The notes under the pieces: generated by a model
What the model was told of the DNA's origin: nothing
What the model saw: only the letters and a program-made list of their open reading frames with translations
Databases searched by the model: none
NCBI RefSeq assembly: GCF_011440275.1
Contig: NZ_JAAOIV010000007.1
Span: 1 to 64,000 of the forward strand
Reading direction: 5' to 3'
Length of the DNA: 64,000 nucleotides
From: Metallococcus carri
GTDB taxonomy: Bacteria > Actinomycetota > Actinomycetes > Actinomycetales > Dermatophilaceae
Program-made: the position numbers and the translations under genes
In this document: piece by piece, positions 26,167-35,510 of the stretch
Layout of the letters: every line of letters begins with the position of its first letter
Numbering within the stretch: the stretch's first letter is position 1

Positions 26167-28149
26167 ATGCGCCCGGTCAAGGGGGTTCCGACCCGCATCG
26201 CCTCTGAGGCCGATGCGCGCGAGCTGAGCCTGCGGATCGTCGAACCAAGCCGGGTGCATCCCCTGCTGGTCATCGCAACCACCGGTCGCGACTGGGTGGA
26301 CGCCGACGAGCTGGCCGCGACGCTGCGCACCACGGCGGACGTCTTCGTCGTGCCCGCGCAGTGGATCGACGCGGCGATGCATCACGTGCCCTCCACCGGC
26401 CGGGCGTTCGGCACCGCCGCCCGCATCTACCCCGGCAAGGACGTTCCGTGGCAGCAGCGGCCGCACCTATCGCGCTATTTCACCGAGGACACCGCCGATC
26501 TCGCCCAGATCGTCGAGGAGGTGCGCAAGGTCTCGCCAGGACAGGTGGAGCGCTCCGAGGCCAGCAAGCGGACCGACGCGGCCCGCGCGGTGGCGACCCA
26601 GGCCCGGCATACGGTCGTCGAACTCACCTCGCCGGAGTTAGTCGACGCCTTCCTGAAGCGCCTGCTCGCGCCCGACCGCGCCGTGCCGTTCGCACTGGTC
26701 ACGATCGCCGAAGGCCAGGACCAGCCCGCCATCGACGCGCGCGCCGTGCTCGACACCGCTCCCGGTGAGATCGAGGTGTATGTCGTGCGATCCGGGCCGC
26801 TCACCTTCCGGATCGCCGGGCAGATCGGGCGGATGGCGTCCGCCTTCGGCGGCGCGGGACGGGTGTATGCCGTGGGCAACGCGTGGTTGCGCGACCCCTA
26901 CACCTCACCGCTGCATCTGGTCACCGGGCCCGCGGACGGGCGGCACGCGACGGACCGGATGGTTGGCGACGCGCTGACCGAGGTATGGCGGGCCCGCGAA
27001 CTGCAGCGGGTGGCGATGCACCAGCCGCTCCCGGGTTCGCCGCCTCCCGTCCGTCAGCTCACGGACCCGCTCGGCGCCTATCGCGAGGGTGACGTCGTGC
27101 TCGCCAAGGTGGCCGCCGTTGATGCGAATCACGCTGTGCTGCAACTGCATCCGGGCATCGAAACGACGATCACGGTCGACGATGTCACCGGCAACGAGCT
27201 CGACCGGCTGGACGACCTGATGAGCCCGGAGGAGATCGTCGCGGTGCGGGTCGTCGGTGTCGGTGCGGGCCCGGCCGGCTGGCGGGTCTCGATGGTCGAC
27301 GTCGATGACGACGAGGAACCAGTGCCGACACCCCCGGTGCGGGAAGGCGGTGGCCCCTGGCTGATCCTCGACCTTGACGCCGAGCCGTCCGCCGGCCCGA
27401 CGGTGCAACCGGAGGTGGCCGCCGCGGTGCCTGCCGAACTCGGGCCGGGGGCACCCGAGCCGCTTCCGGAACCCCCTCCAGCGCCCCATCCAGGGCCGGG
27501 GAGCGAGACCAGCAGCCTGCGCCGCCAGCTCGCCGAGCTCACTCGCGATCGCGACCACTGGCAGCGTGAGGCGCGGCGCCACGACCGCGACGCGCAGGAG
27601 CAGTACAACCAGGTGCACGCGTTGCGGCAGGAGTTGGCCAAGGTCAAGACGCGGGTGCGCAAGTCGCGCACGACGAGTGGTGCGGACGCCCGGTCCGCTG
27701 GACCGGCCTTCGCGTCGGCGGAGGACCAATTCCGATGGGAGGTGTTCACCGCCTGGGTGGAGCGAATTCCCGCTGGAGAGAAGGCATCTCGCCCGTTGCC
27801 GCGCTATTGGATCGGTCCGGACTTCCTGGCTTCCCTCCACCGTTTGCACGGCCTGTCGCCCCGCCGGGTCGCCCAGACGGTCATGGAGTTGCTGCTGGAC
27901 CCCGGGTCGAATGACGCGCATCCCCTGCGCAGCGGTCCGGGCGGGAGCACCAGCGCCGTGCGCTCCGGCGAGTCAACCGCGTGGCGCGCGTATGTCGAGC
28001 ACAAGACCCCCAGCGCCCGTCGCCTGCATTACTGGCGCGGGCCGGGCGGCAAGGTCGAACTCGGTCACGTGGGGATTCACGACGACCTGGACCCGGGCGC
28101 GGCCCCGGCATACCTCGGGGAGGGTGGCCCGCTCCCTACTGGTCTGTAG
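26167..28149 (+). CDS. Uncharacterised multidomain protein with S1-like segment and coiled coil
   Basis: A 660-residue protein I do not recognise as a characterised family. Residues 1-300 form a globular region with LLVIATTGRDWVDADELAAT, FVVPAQWIDAAMH and a Gly-rich repeat of similar character (MASAFGGAGRVYAVG). Residues 310-380 look like an S1/OB-type RNA-binding segment (YREGDVVLAKVAAVDANHAV). A Pro-rich linker precedes a charged coiled coil (about 460-510: LRRQLAELTRDRDHWQREAR). The C-terminal domain ends RRLHYWRGPGGKVELGHVGI, a pattern reminiscent of small mRNA-interferase or RelE-like folds, though that is speculative. There is no signal peptide and no operon partner on the same strand. 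Confidence 0.8.
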   Translation: MRPVKGVPTRIASEADARELSLRIVEPSRVHPLLVIATTGRDWVDADELAATLRTTADVFVVPAQWIDAAMHHVPSTGRAFGTAARIYPGKDVPWQQRPHLSRYFTEDTADLAQIVEEVRKVSPGQVERSEASKRTDAARAVATQARHTVVELTSPELVDAFLKRLLAPDRAVPFALVTIAEGQDQPAIDARAVLDTAPGEIEVYVVRSGPLTFRIAGQIGRMASAFGGAGRVYAVGNAWLRDPYTSPLHLVTGPADGRHATDRMVGDALTEVWRARELQRVAMHQPLPGSPPPVRQLTDPLGAYREGDVVLAKVAAVDANHAVLQLHPGIETTITVDDVTGNELDRLDDLMSPEEIVAVRVVGVGAGPAGWRVSMVDVDDDEEPVPTPPVREGGGPWLILDLDAEPSAGPTVQPEVAAAVPAELGPGAPEPLPEPPPAPHPGPGSETSSLRRQLAELTRDRDHWQREARRHDRDAQEQYNQVHALRQELAKVKTRVRKSRTTSGADARSAGPAFASAEDQFRWEVFTAWVERIPAGEKASRPLPRYWIGPDFLASLHRLHGLSPRRVAQTVMELLLDPGSNDAHPLRSGPGGSTSAVRSGESTAWRAYVEHKTPSARRLHYWRGPGGKVELGHVGIHDDLDPGAAPAYLGEGGPLPTGL

Positions 28150-28176
28150 GCACCGGCCTGTGGGCGGAGCGATGGT

Positions 28177-29325
28177 TCAGTCCTGCGCATTCTCCGGCTC
28201 GGCCACCCAGGCGGCGAACACCGGCAACCCGTCCCATCGATCGTCCTCGCCGGCGAGGGCCGTCGCGACGACGGCATACGGGTGAGAGAACCGGACGACG
28301 CCGGTGCGGTAAGGACCGGGTCGTGCCATCGGCACACCCGCGGCGACGGCGGCGACGGTCAGCGCCGCGGCTTCGAAGCCCTCGCGGTGGAAACGCGCGA
28401 CTGCGCTCTGGATCGCCTCGACCGGTCCGCCGTCGCCGGCGAGGTGCTGCAGCGTCCGGCCGGCCGCGCCGAACCCGAGCTGCGGCAGGTCCAGCAATTG
28501 ATGCTGACTGCGCGCACTCCACGCGGGCAGCACGGCCTCGAGGTGTTCGCCGCTCCAGGTCGACTCCTCCTCGGTGATCGTCCACAGCGGGTGCTCCCCT
28601 TGTGGCAGATCGAAGAGCGACACCTCAGCGACGTCGCTTGTCGCGATCTCGTGGGCCGCAGCGAGCACATCCGCGGGCGGGACCGACTCGTCGGCGATCA
28701 CCGAGGTGACCGCCAGGTCCTCGCCCTGCGCGGTGTGTATGCCGACGAGCCCGGCGCGGTCGGTGTCGACGATGGCGGTGTGATGGGCGTAGCTCGGTCC
28801 GGCATGCAGCACGCGATCGAGCTCGCGACTCCACGGCCCGCGCAGCTCGCTCGCGTCGGCGAACTCGAACGGGATCGACCACGAGATGCGGGTCGCGAGC
28901 GCCGACGCGAGCACGACGACCAGCTCGCGCAGTTCCACGGGAAACCTCTCGATCAGCCCGAGCGTCTTCTCGCGCGCCCAGTCGTCGGCCGCTGCCTGAC
29001 TCGGAATCGCCCCAGTCTCAACGGTTTTCGGCAGGCTGCCGCTCCACTGTATGAGCCGGGCCGACGACGGGTCGGTCCACGCCGCAGCGGCCGCGACGAC
29101 CGCGGGGTGCGGCTCGGCGAGCAACTCGGCGGCCGCGCGTTGCGCCGACCGCGCGTCAGTGCCGAGTGCGTCGAGGAGTTGCTGCTGGTCGTCGCCCTCG
29201 GCCGCGGGTGCCACCAGGGCGAGCACCAGCCACGCGCCCAGCGGCGAAGAGATGTGGTGCGTGCCGCCGCCGAGCGTCGCGAAGCGTTCGGCATACCGGC
29301 TGATCAGGGCGGGCAGGTCCGTCAT
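28177..29325 (-). CDS. Serpin-like protein (cytoplasmic)
   Basis: A 382-residue protein that follows the serpin plan: ISSPLGAWLVLALVAPAAEG (helix A/B region), ADDWAREKTLGLIERFP then VVLASALATRISWSIPFE (serpin NxWV...NAIYFKGxW equivalent), a hinge-like HREGFEAAALTVAAV, and near the end FSHPYAVVA...GLPVFAAWVAEP (serpin HPFLF...LFxGrVxxP). The stretch between hinge and HPY is about 24 residues. No signal peptide is seen, so the target protease would be intracellular. It may be an inhibitor or a non-inhibitory serpin. The start is ATG 29325; a much longer open frame upstream overlaps the Imm63-like gene and is non-coding. Confidence 0.72.
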   Translation of the reverse strand: MTDLPALISRYAERFATLGGGTHHISSPLGAWLVLALVAPAAEGDDQQQLLDALGTDARSAQRAAAELLAEPHPAVVAAAAAWTDPSSARLIQWSGSLPKTVETGAIPSQAAADDWAREKTLGLIERFPVELRELVVVLASALATRISWSIPFEFADASELRGPWSRELDRVLHAGPSYAHHTAIVDTDRAGLVGIHTAQGEDLAVTSVIADESVPPADVLAAAHEIATSDVAEVSLFDLPQGEHPLWTITEEESTWSGEHLEAVLPAWSARSQHQLLDLPQLGFGAAGRTLQHLAGDGGPVEAIQSAVARFHREGFEAAALTVAAVAAGVPMARPGPYRTGVVRFSHPYAVVATALAGEDDRWDGLPVFAAWVAEPENAQD

Positions 29326-29351
29326 ACCGACAACTGTGCACCCGCTGGGGG

Positions 29352-29771
29352 TCAGGAGGAGAACGGATAGGCGCGCAGGATCAACGCCTGCCGCTCGCGC
29401 TCGAGTGCGCCCCACCGTGGGTCCATCGCGGTGAGCCAGGCTTCGGTGAGGTGGAACCACTGGCGACGGGTGTCCTCGCCCTTGCGCCGGTGCGCCAGCT
29501 CGTAGGCCCCCGCCACCTCGGAGACCAGGTCGACCATGACCAGGTGCACGAGCTCCTCGACGTCGTCTACGACATCTTCGCGCAGGGTCCGCCCCTTCTC
29601 CTGGACGCGGTAGAACAGTCGCCCGTGCTCTTCGCGGTAATAGGGGAAGCCGGCGTCCAGGCATTCGGTGTCGGTCACATGCCACGGGCGCAGCCCGGAC
29701 TGCGCGTGCAGCATCGCGACACATTCGTCGACCCGGCGGGCGACCTCGGCGAGGCGGGCGGACTCGGCCAT
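29352..29771 (-). CDS. Imm63-like immunity-family protein, orphan
   Basis: A 139-residue acidic protein. The layout GFPYYREEHGRLFYRVQEKG, DDVEELVHLVMVDLVSEVAG, AYELAHRRKGEDTRRQWF and EAWLTAMDPRW resembles the Imm63 family of polymorphic-toxin immunity proteins. It lies 15 bases after glutathione peroxidase convergently oriented genes would allow, in fact in the same direction, and 26 bases before the serpin-like gene, so the three could form one transcript. No toxin gene is visible nearby. Confidence 0.6.
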   Translation of the reverse strand: MAESARLAEVARRVDECVAMLHAQSGLRPWHVTDTECLDAGFPYYREEHGRLFYRVQEKGRTLREDVVDDVEELVHLVMVDLVSEVAGAYELAHRRKGEDTRRQWFHLTEAWLTAMDPRWGALERERQALILRAYPFSS

Positions 29772-29786
29772 GGTGTGCGCGGGTGC

Positions 29787-30266
29787 TCAGCCGAGCGCGC
29801 GCTCGATGTCCTTGCCGAGCGCGTCCGGCTTGGTGGTGGGGGCGTAGCGCTCGATCACCTGACCGTCGCGGCCGATGAGGAACTTGGTGAAATTCCACTT
29901 GATCCGGTCACCGAGCAGGCCGCCCTTCTGGTCACGCAGCCACACGAAGAGCGGGTGCGCATCCGCGCCGTTGACCTCGACCTTGTCGAACATCGGGAAG
30001 GTGACGCCATAGTTTTGCTGGCAGAACGCGCCGATCTCGGTGGCGTCGCCGGGCTCCTGGCCGCCGAACTGGTTGCACGGGAAGCCCAGCACGGTGAAGC
30101 CGCGGTCGGCGTACTTGTGCTGCAGCTGCTCGAGGCCGGCGTATTGCGGGGTGAACCCGCACTGGCTCGCGGTGTTGACGACCAGCACGACCTGCCCGGC
30201 ATAGTCGGACAACTGCTGCTCCTGCCCGGCAAGGGTCGTGGCGCTGAACTGCGAGAGGGAGGTCAT
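29787..30266 (-). CDS. Glutathione peroxidase family protein
   Basis: A 159-residue thioredoxin-fold peroxidase. It has VVLVVNTASQCGFTPQY (peroxidatic Cys in place of Sec), LGFPCNQFGGQEPG and the catalytic-tetrad segment IKWNFTKFLIGRDG. The Cys-type enzyme usually takes electrons from thioredoxin or mycothiol systems rather than glutathione in actinobacteria. The ATG 30266 is supported by a TCCCTC complement (GAGGGA) upstream. Neighbouring downstream genes are the Imm63-like and serpin-like genes. Confidence 0.92.
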   Translation of the reverse strand: MTSLSQFSATTLAGQEQQLSDYAGQVVLVVNTASQCGFTPQYAGLEQLQHKYADRGFTVLGFPCNQFGGQEPGDATEIGAFCQQNYGVTFPMFDKVEVNGADAHPLFVWLRDQKGGLLGDRIKWNFTKFLIGRDGQVIERYAPTTKPDALGKDIERALG

Positions 30267-30336
30267 AAATCGAAGGCTACGCGCCCGTCGACGCCCAACA
30301 TCTCGCGGCGACGGAGCGGGCCGCAGGCAGGAACAA

Positions 30337-30375
30337 CGAAGCTCCCGGCCGGATCTTCTCCGGCCAGGAGCTTCG
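30337..30375 (-). terminator. Hairpin terminator downstream of tRNA-Leu
   Basis: Arms CGAAGCTCC-C-GGCCGGA (30337-30353) and TCCGGCC-A-GGAGCTTCG (30359-30375) pair over 16 bp with one C-A mismatch and a five-base loop. It sits 30 bases beyond the tRNA-Leu 3' end on its strand. Confidence 0.75.
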
Positions 30376-30405
30376 GTAAACCCACGGATAGCCACCGACT
30401 ACCGC

Positions 30406-30492
30406 TGGTGCGCGAGGGGGGAGTTGAACCCCCACGCCCTTTCGGGCACACGGACCTGAACCGTGCGCGTCTGCCTATTCCGCCACTCGCGC
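30406..30492 (-). tRNA. tRNA-Leu (anticodon CAG)
   Basis: Reading the minus strand, the acceptor stem GCGCGAG pairs with CTCGCGC, followed by discriminator A and an encoded CCA (30408-30406). The anticodon stem-loop has CAG in GGTTCAGGTCC, the T-loop is GGTTCAACTCC, and the long variable arm TGCCCGAAAGGGCG marks a class II leucine tRNA. Confidence 0.95.
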
Positions 30493-30745
30493 GAGTGCCG
30501 CCCTAGTCTGCCTGCTCGCCCCCGATTTCACCAAACCGGGGTATGCCGAGCGCGCTCGCCGTCGGACCTTGGCCACCGGATCGTCAGCGTCCGTGGCTCA
30601 GGACGCCATACCTGCTCCCAGCCACGGACCCTGAGCGGACCCACCCGCGGCGTCCGTAGCCCAGGACACCGTGGGTACTCTCCGGCGCGGACGTTGCAGA
30701 GACGACGCGCCAGCGTCCGCCGCCCACGACGCATGTGCGTCCGGA

Positions 30746-30994
30746 ACGCCTGACTGCACCGACGGCCAAGCTCGAGCGTCAGCACCACCGGCACATAACG
30801 CGCCGCTACGCCTGACAGCAGCGGACCCCGAGACGCGGCGTCAGCACCAGCGGCACATAACGCGTCGCAACGCCTGACAGCAGCGGACCCCGAGACGCGG
30901 CGTCAGCAGCAGTGGCACATAACCGGCCGGAGCGCCTGACGGCAGCGACGGCCAAGCTCGAGCGTCAGCACCACCGGCACAAAACGCGCCGCAA
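30746..30994. repeat. Tandem array of four 62-63 bp units
   Basis: Units begin with CGCCTGAC at 30746, 30808, 30871 and 30933, and a fifth partial start lies at 30995. Units 1 and 4 share GACGGCCAAGCTCGAGCGTC, whereas units 2 and 3 share AGCAGCGGACCCCGAGACGC, so the array follows an A-B-B-A pattern. Every unit contains GCGTCAGCA followed by a GGCACA[TA]AAC-type segment. CTGAC and GTCAG can pair as short stems. Confidence 0.8.
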
Positions 30995-31052
30995 CGCCTG
31001 ACGGGAGCACTGTTGTGGGACCACCGTCAGGGAGTCCGGCCAAAGCGCCGAT

Positions 31053-31096
31053 GATTTCGACACGCTCGCTCCTTCGTCGCTCGCTTGCTCAATCAA
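31053..31096. repeat. Dispersed palindromic repeat (copy 2)
   Basis: GATTTCGACACGCTCGCTCC then TTCGTCGCTCGCTTGCTCAATCAA. Its reverse complement matches the element at 25999-26036, and the word pattern recurs in decayed form at 55764-55840. This kind of short intergenic repeat is familiar in actinobacterial genomes. Confidence 0.6.
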
Positions 31097-31348
31097 CGAG
31101 GGCGACACTCTCGGCGCGGAGCGTGGCGATACGGCTCGATCGTTACGATGACGTGCCGGGATCTGAATCGGTAGGCGCGACGTCGCACGTGTGCGGGATC
31201 GACGATGATGTCGGCGGCGCTGCCGAAGACGATCGAGGGCAGACGACACCGGGCGACCCGAGCTTGCGCGATGAAGAGCGGTGGGCCGGCCGGCAGCAGC
31301 CGGTGCAGGGCCGGTAACGGCATGGACGAGCATGCGAAGGAGGCGGAC

Positions 31349-32344
31349 TTGGGGCTGTTCGACAAGCTGGAACAGCGCCTGGAGCGTGGCGTGCACGGCG
31401 CCTTCGCCAAGGCGTTCCGCTCCGAGGTGCAGCCGGTCGAGCTGGCGAGCGCGGTACGCCGGGCGATGGACGATCGCGCCACCAATGCCGGCAAGGGCAA
31501 GCGCCCGATCGTGCCCAATCTCTTCGGCATCGAGTTGTCCACCACCGACTACGACCGGCTCACCGCCTACGAGGAGCAGCTCGCCGACGAACTCAAGGCC
31601 AGTGCTGCCGAGCACGCCGAGTCCCAGCGCTACACCCCGGGCGGCCCGTTGACCGTCGTCTTTTCCGAACGCGACGACCTCGAGACCGGCGTCTTCGCCG
31701 TCCGCCCGTCGATCGCCCGCCAGGCCGCAGCGCTCAAGGACGCGCCCCCTAAGGATGCGCCCGACCAGCCCCAGCACGAGCCGGCGAGTGAGGTCGCGAA
31801 CAGGACGTATGACGACCCGGCCGCCCAGCGCCCCGAGGGAGCCTTCGCCCTCCCCGGCCACCGGCCGGCTCAGTCCCAGGTCCATGCCCAGGCCCCCGCC
31901 CCGACCGACGAGCGCACCCACACAGCCGACGCCGACACCGCCGGCGACCACCCGATCCCGCGCTTCGAGGACCAACCCGACCCGGCGCCGGCATACGACC
32001 GCACCGACCCGCTGCGACCCTCGGCTGCCGCACCCCGCCGGTTCAAGCAGCGCCCCTATATCGACATTGACGGTGACCGCTACCCGCTGATCGGCGCGAT
32101 CACCGTCATCGGTCGCGATGACGATGTCGACATCGTGCTGGACGACCCGGGAATCTCTCGGCGGCACAGCGAGATTCGCGTCACCAACGACGGACCGCAT
32201 CTGATCGCGGCGCTGTCCGATCTCGGCTCGACCAATGGCACCTTCGTCAACGGCCAGCCGATCACCAGCGTCCACCTCACCGACGGCGACCGCATCACCG
32301 TGGGCCGCATCTCGATGATCTTCCGGGAGGGCCGCCGCCGATGA
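31349..32344 (+). CDS. fhaA: FhaA, DUF3662 and FHA domain protein
   Basis: A 331-residue protein. The N-terminal DUF3662 domain (GLFDKLEQRLERGVHGAFAK to about residue 125) is followed by a disordered Pro/Ala/Asp-rich linker and a C-terminal FHA domain (about 240-331: VIGRDDDVDIVLDDPGISRR, DLGSTNGTFVNG). FHA domains bind phosphothreonine. FhaA of M. tuberculosis recruits phosphorylated MviN to restrain peptidoglycan synthesis. Start: TTG 31349, five bases after AAGGAGG and matching the usual MGLFDK N-terminus. Longer in-frame starts have no ribosome site. The stop overlaps fhaB (ATGA). It is the first gene of the growth-control operon. Confidence 0.9.
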   Translation: MGLFDKLEQRLERGVHGAFAKAFRSEVQPVELASAVRRAMDDRATNAGKGKRPIVPNLFGIELSTTDYDRLTAYEEQLADELKASAAEHAESQRYTPGGPLTVVFSERDDLETGVFAVRPSIARQAAALKDAPPKDAPDQPQHEPASEVANRTYDDPAAQRPEGAFALPGHRPAQSQVHAQAPAPTDERTHTADADTAGDHPIPRFEDQPDPAPAYDRTDPLRPSAAAPRRFKQRPYIDIDGDRYPLIGAITVIGRDDDVDIVLDDPGISRRHSEIRVTNDGPHLIAALSDLGSTNGTFVNGQPITSVHLTDGDRITVGRISMIFREGRRR

Positions 32345-32820
32345 GTGAGCTGACCGTCACCGCGATGCGCTTCGGCATCCTCGCGCTGTTGTGGGCCTTC
32401 GTCTTCAGCATCGTCGGCGTCATGCGCGGAGACCTGTATGGCGCCCGCGTCGTCTCGCGCGGCACCGGACGCAACGCCCGGGTCGCCTCGCGCGAGCAGG
32501 CGGCACGCCCGGCGCGGGCCCGCCGCAACTCCCTCTCCCACCTGGCGGTGATCGAGGGCTCGATGCGCGGCATCACCCTGCCGCTGTCCGAGGGCGGCAT
32601 CCTCATCGGTCGCAACCCTGAGTGCACGCTGGTGCTGACCGACGATTTCGCGAGCGGCCGGCATGCTCGCATCTACGCCGAGGGCGACCAGTGGTTCCTC
32701 GACGACCTCGGTTCCACCAACGGCACCTTCGTCGGCCATCAGCGGGTCGGCGAACACGTGCCGATCGGCGAGGGCGCCCGCATCCGCATCGGCACCACGG
32801 TGCTGGAAATGAGGAAGTGA
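32341..32820 (+). CDS. fhaB: FhaB/FipA, membrane-anchored FHA domain protein
   Basis: A 159-residue protein. One N-terminal transmembrane helix (FGILALLWAFVFSIVGVM) precedes a cytoplasmic FHA domain with IGRNPECTLVLTDDFASGRH and DDLGSTNGTFVGH. It binds phosphorylated partners of PknA/PknB. In mycobacteria it links FtsZ and FtsQ during stress. The start overlaps the fhaA stop, and pstP begins four bases after its TGA. Confidence 0.93.
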   Translation: MSELTVTAMRFGILALLWAFVFSIVGVMRGDLYGARVVSRGTGRNARVASREQAARPARARRNSLSHLAVIEGSMRGITLPLSEGGILIGRNPECTLVLTDDFASGRHARIYAEGDQWFLDDLGSTNGTFVGHQRVGEHVPIGEGARIRIGTTVLEMRK

Positions 32821-32823
32821 CCC

Positions 32824-34133
<1,310 letters not shown>

Positions 34134-34137
<4 letters not shown>

Positions 34138-35510
34138 CAGCCATCACCACCGAACACCCTCGCACCCGCCGTGGCACCGAGCTGATCCTGCTCGTCCTGG
34201 CGGTCGGGCTGGTGCTGCTCGCCTACGCCGACGTGGCCCTGGTGATGGATGGCCGCCTGCCCACCGACCTGTTGCCGATGGGCGCCGGCTTCGGCGTCAT
34301 CGTGCTCGCCTTCCATCTCGTGCTGCGGTGGAAGGCCGCGTATGCCGACCCCATGCTGCTGCCGATCGCGACGGTGCTCAACGGTCTCGGCCTGGTGATG
34401 ATCCACCGGCTGGATATCGCCGCGGGCGACGACATCGGTCAGGGCGCGGCCGTGCGCCAACTGATGTGGAGCGCCCTGGCCGTGATCATGGCGATCGCGC
34501 TGTTCTTCGTGCTGCCCGACCACCGCCGGCTGCGCCGCTACACCTTCACCTTCGCGCTCGCCGGCATCGTGCTGCTGATGATGCCGCTGCTGCCGGTGCT
34601 CGGCAAGAACATCAACGGCAACCGGATCTGGATCGGGTTGGGGCCCTTCAGCTTTCAGCCCAGCGAGATCGCCAAGATCCTGCTGATCGTCTTCTTCGCG
34701 TCCTATCTCGTGCAGACCCGCGACGCGCTCTCACTCGTCGGCAAGCGGTTCCTCGGCCTGCCGCTGCCCCGCGCCCGCGACCTCGGCCCGATCCTCGTGG
34801 CCTGGCTCGCCAGCCTGGCCGTCCTCGTCTTCGAATCCGACCTCGGCACCTCGCTGCTGTTCTTCGGCGTCTTCGTCGGCATGCTGTATGTCGCGACCGA
34901 GCGTCGCTCGTGGATCGTCATCGGCCTGGGGTTGTTCCTGGTCGGCTGCTACACGGCATACCTGCTGTTCGCCCACTTCCGCTCACGCGTGGTGCTGTGG
35001 CAGGACCCGTTCACCCCGGGCTACTCCGACCAGCTCGCCAAGGGCCTGATGGGTATGGCGTCCGGCGGCCTCTTCGGCACCGGCCTCGGCGCCGGGCACC
35101 CCGAGTTCACCTATTTCGCCAACTCCGACTTCATCATCGCCAGCTTCGGTGAGGAGCTCGGCCTGGTCGGGCTGATGGCGATCATCCTGCTCTACGCGCT
35201 GCTGGTCGAGCGCGGCCTCCGCACGGCACTCGCCGCCCGCGACGGCTTCGGCAAGCTGCTCGCGACCGGGCTGGCGTTCTCGCTCGCGCTGCAGTGTTTC
35301 GTGGTGATCGGCGGCGTCACCCGGGTGATTCCGCTGACCGGTCTGACCACCCCCTTCCTCGCCGCCGGCGGCTCGTCCCTGCTCGCCAACTGGGTCGTCG
35401 TGTCGATCCTGCTGCGGATCAGCGACCAGGCCCGCCGCCCGCTCAACGAAACCCCGCCGTCGCTCGGCTCCGACGAGACCCAGGCCGTGAAGATGGTGAA
35501 AACTCGATGA
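34134..35510 (+). CDS. rodA: FtsW/RodA/SpoVE-family glycosyltransferase (RodA)
   Basis: A 458-residue SEDS protein with about ten or more transmembrane helices that polymerises lipid II with its partner PBP. Family blocks are GNRIWIGLGPFSFQPSEIAK, LAFESDLGTSLLFF-like (VLVFESDLGTSLLFFGVF), NSDFIIASFGEELGLVG and GLTTPFLAAGGSSLLANW. The GTG start at 34134 overlaps the pstP stop. A TTG three codons upstream is also possible. The stop overlaps the pbpA ATG (ATGA), consistent with a RodA-PbpA pair made in equal amounts. Confidence 0.94.

Larger units (their letters stand above)
30493..31348. other. Gene-free stretch of about 850 bp between tRNA-Leu and fhaA
   Basis: I find no credible coding sequence. 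It holds long inverted-repeat elements at about 30588-30636 (GTCCGTGGCT...AGCCACGGAC), the 62-bp tandem array at 30746-30994, and a dispersed palindromic repeat at 31053-31096. The last 200 bases presumably carry the fhaA-pknB operon promoter. TACGAT at 31144-31149 is a possible -10 box, with no clear -35. Confidence 0.6.

Noticed and set aside
30493-30746. Open frames in the gap after tRNA-Leu
   Set aside because: No ribosome sites, skewed composition and strong inverted repeats. No protein family likeness.
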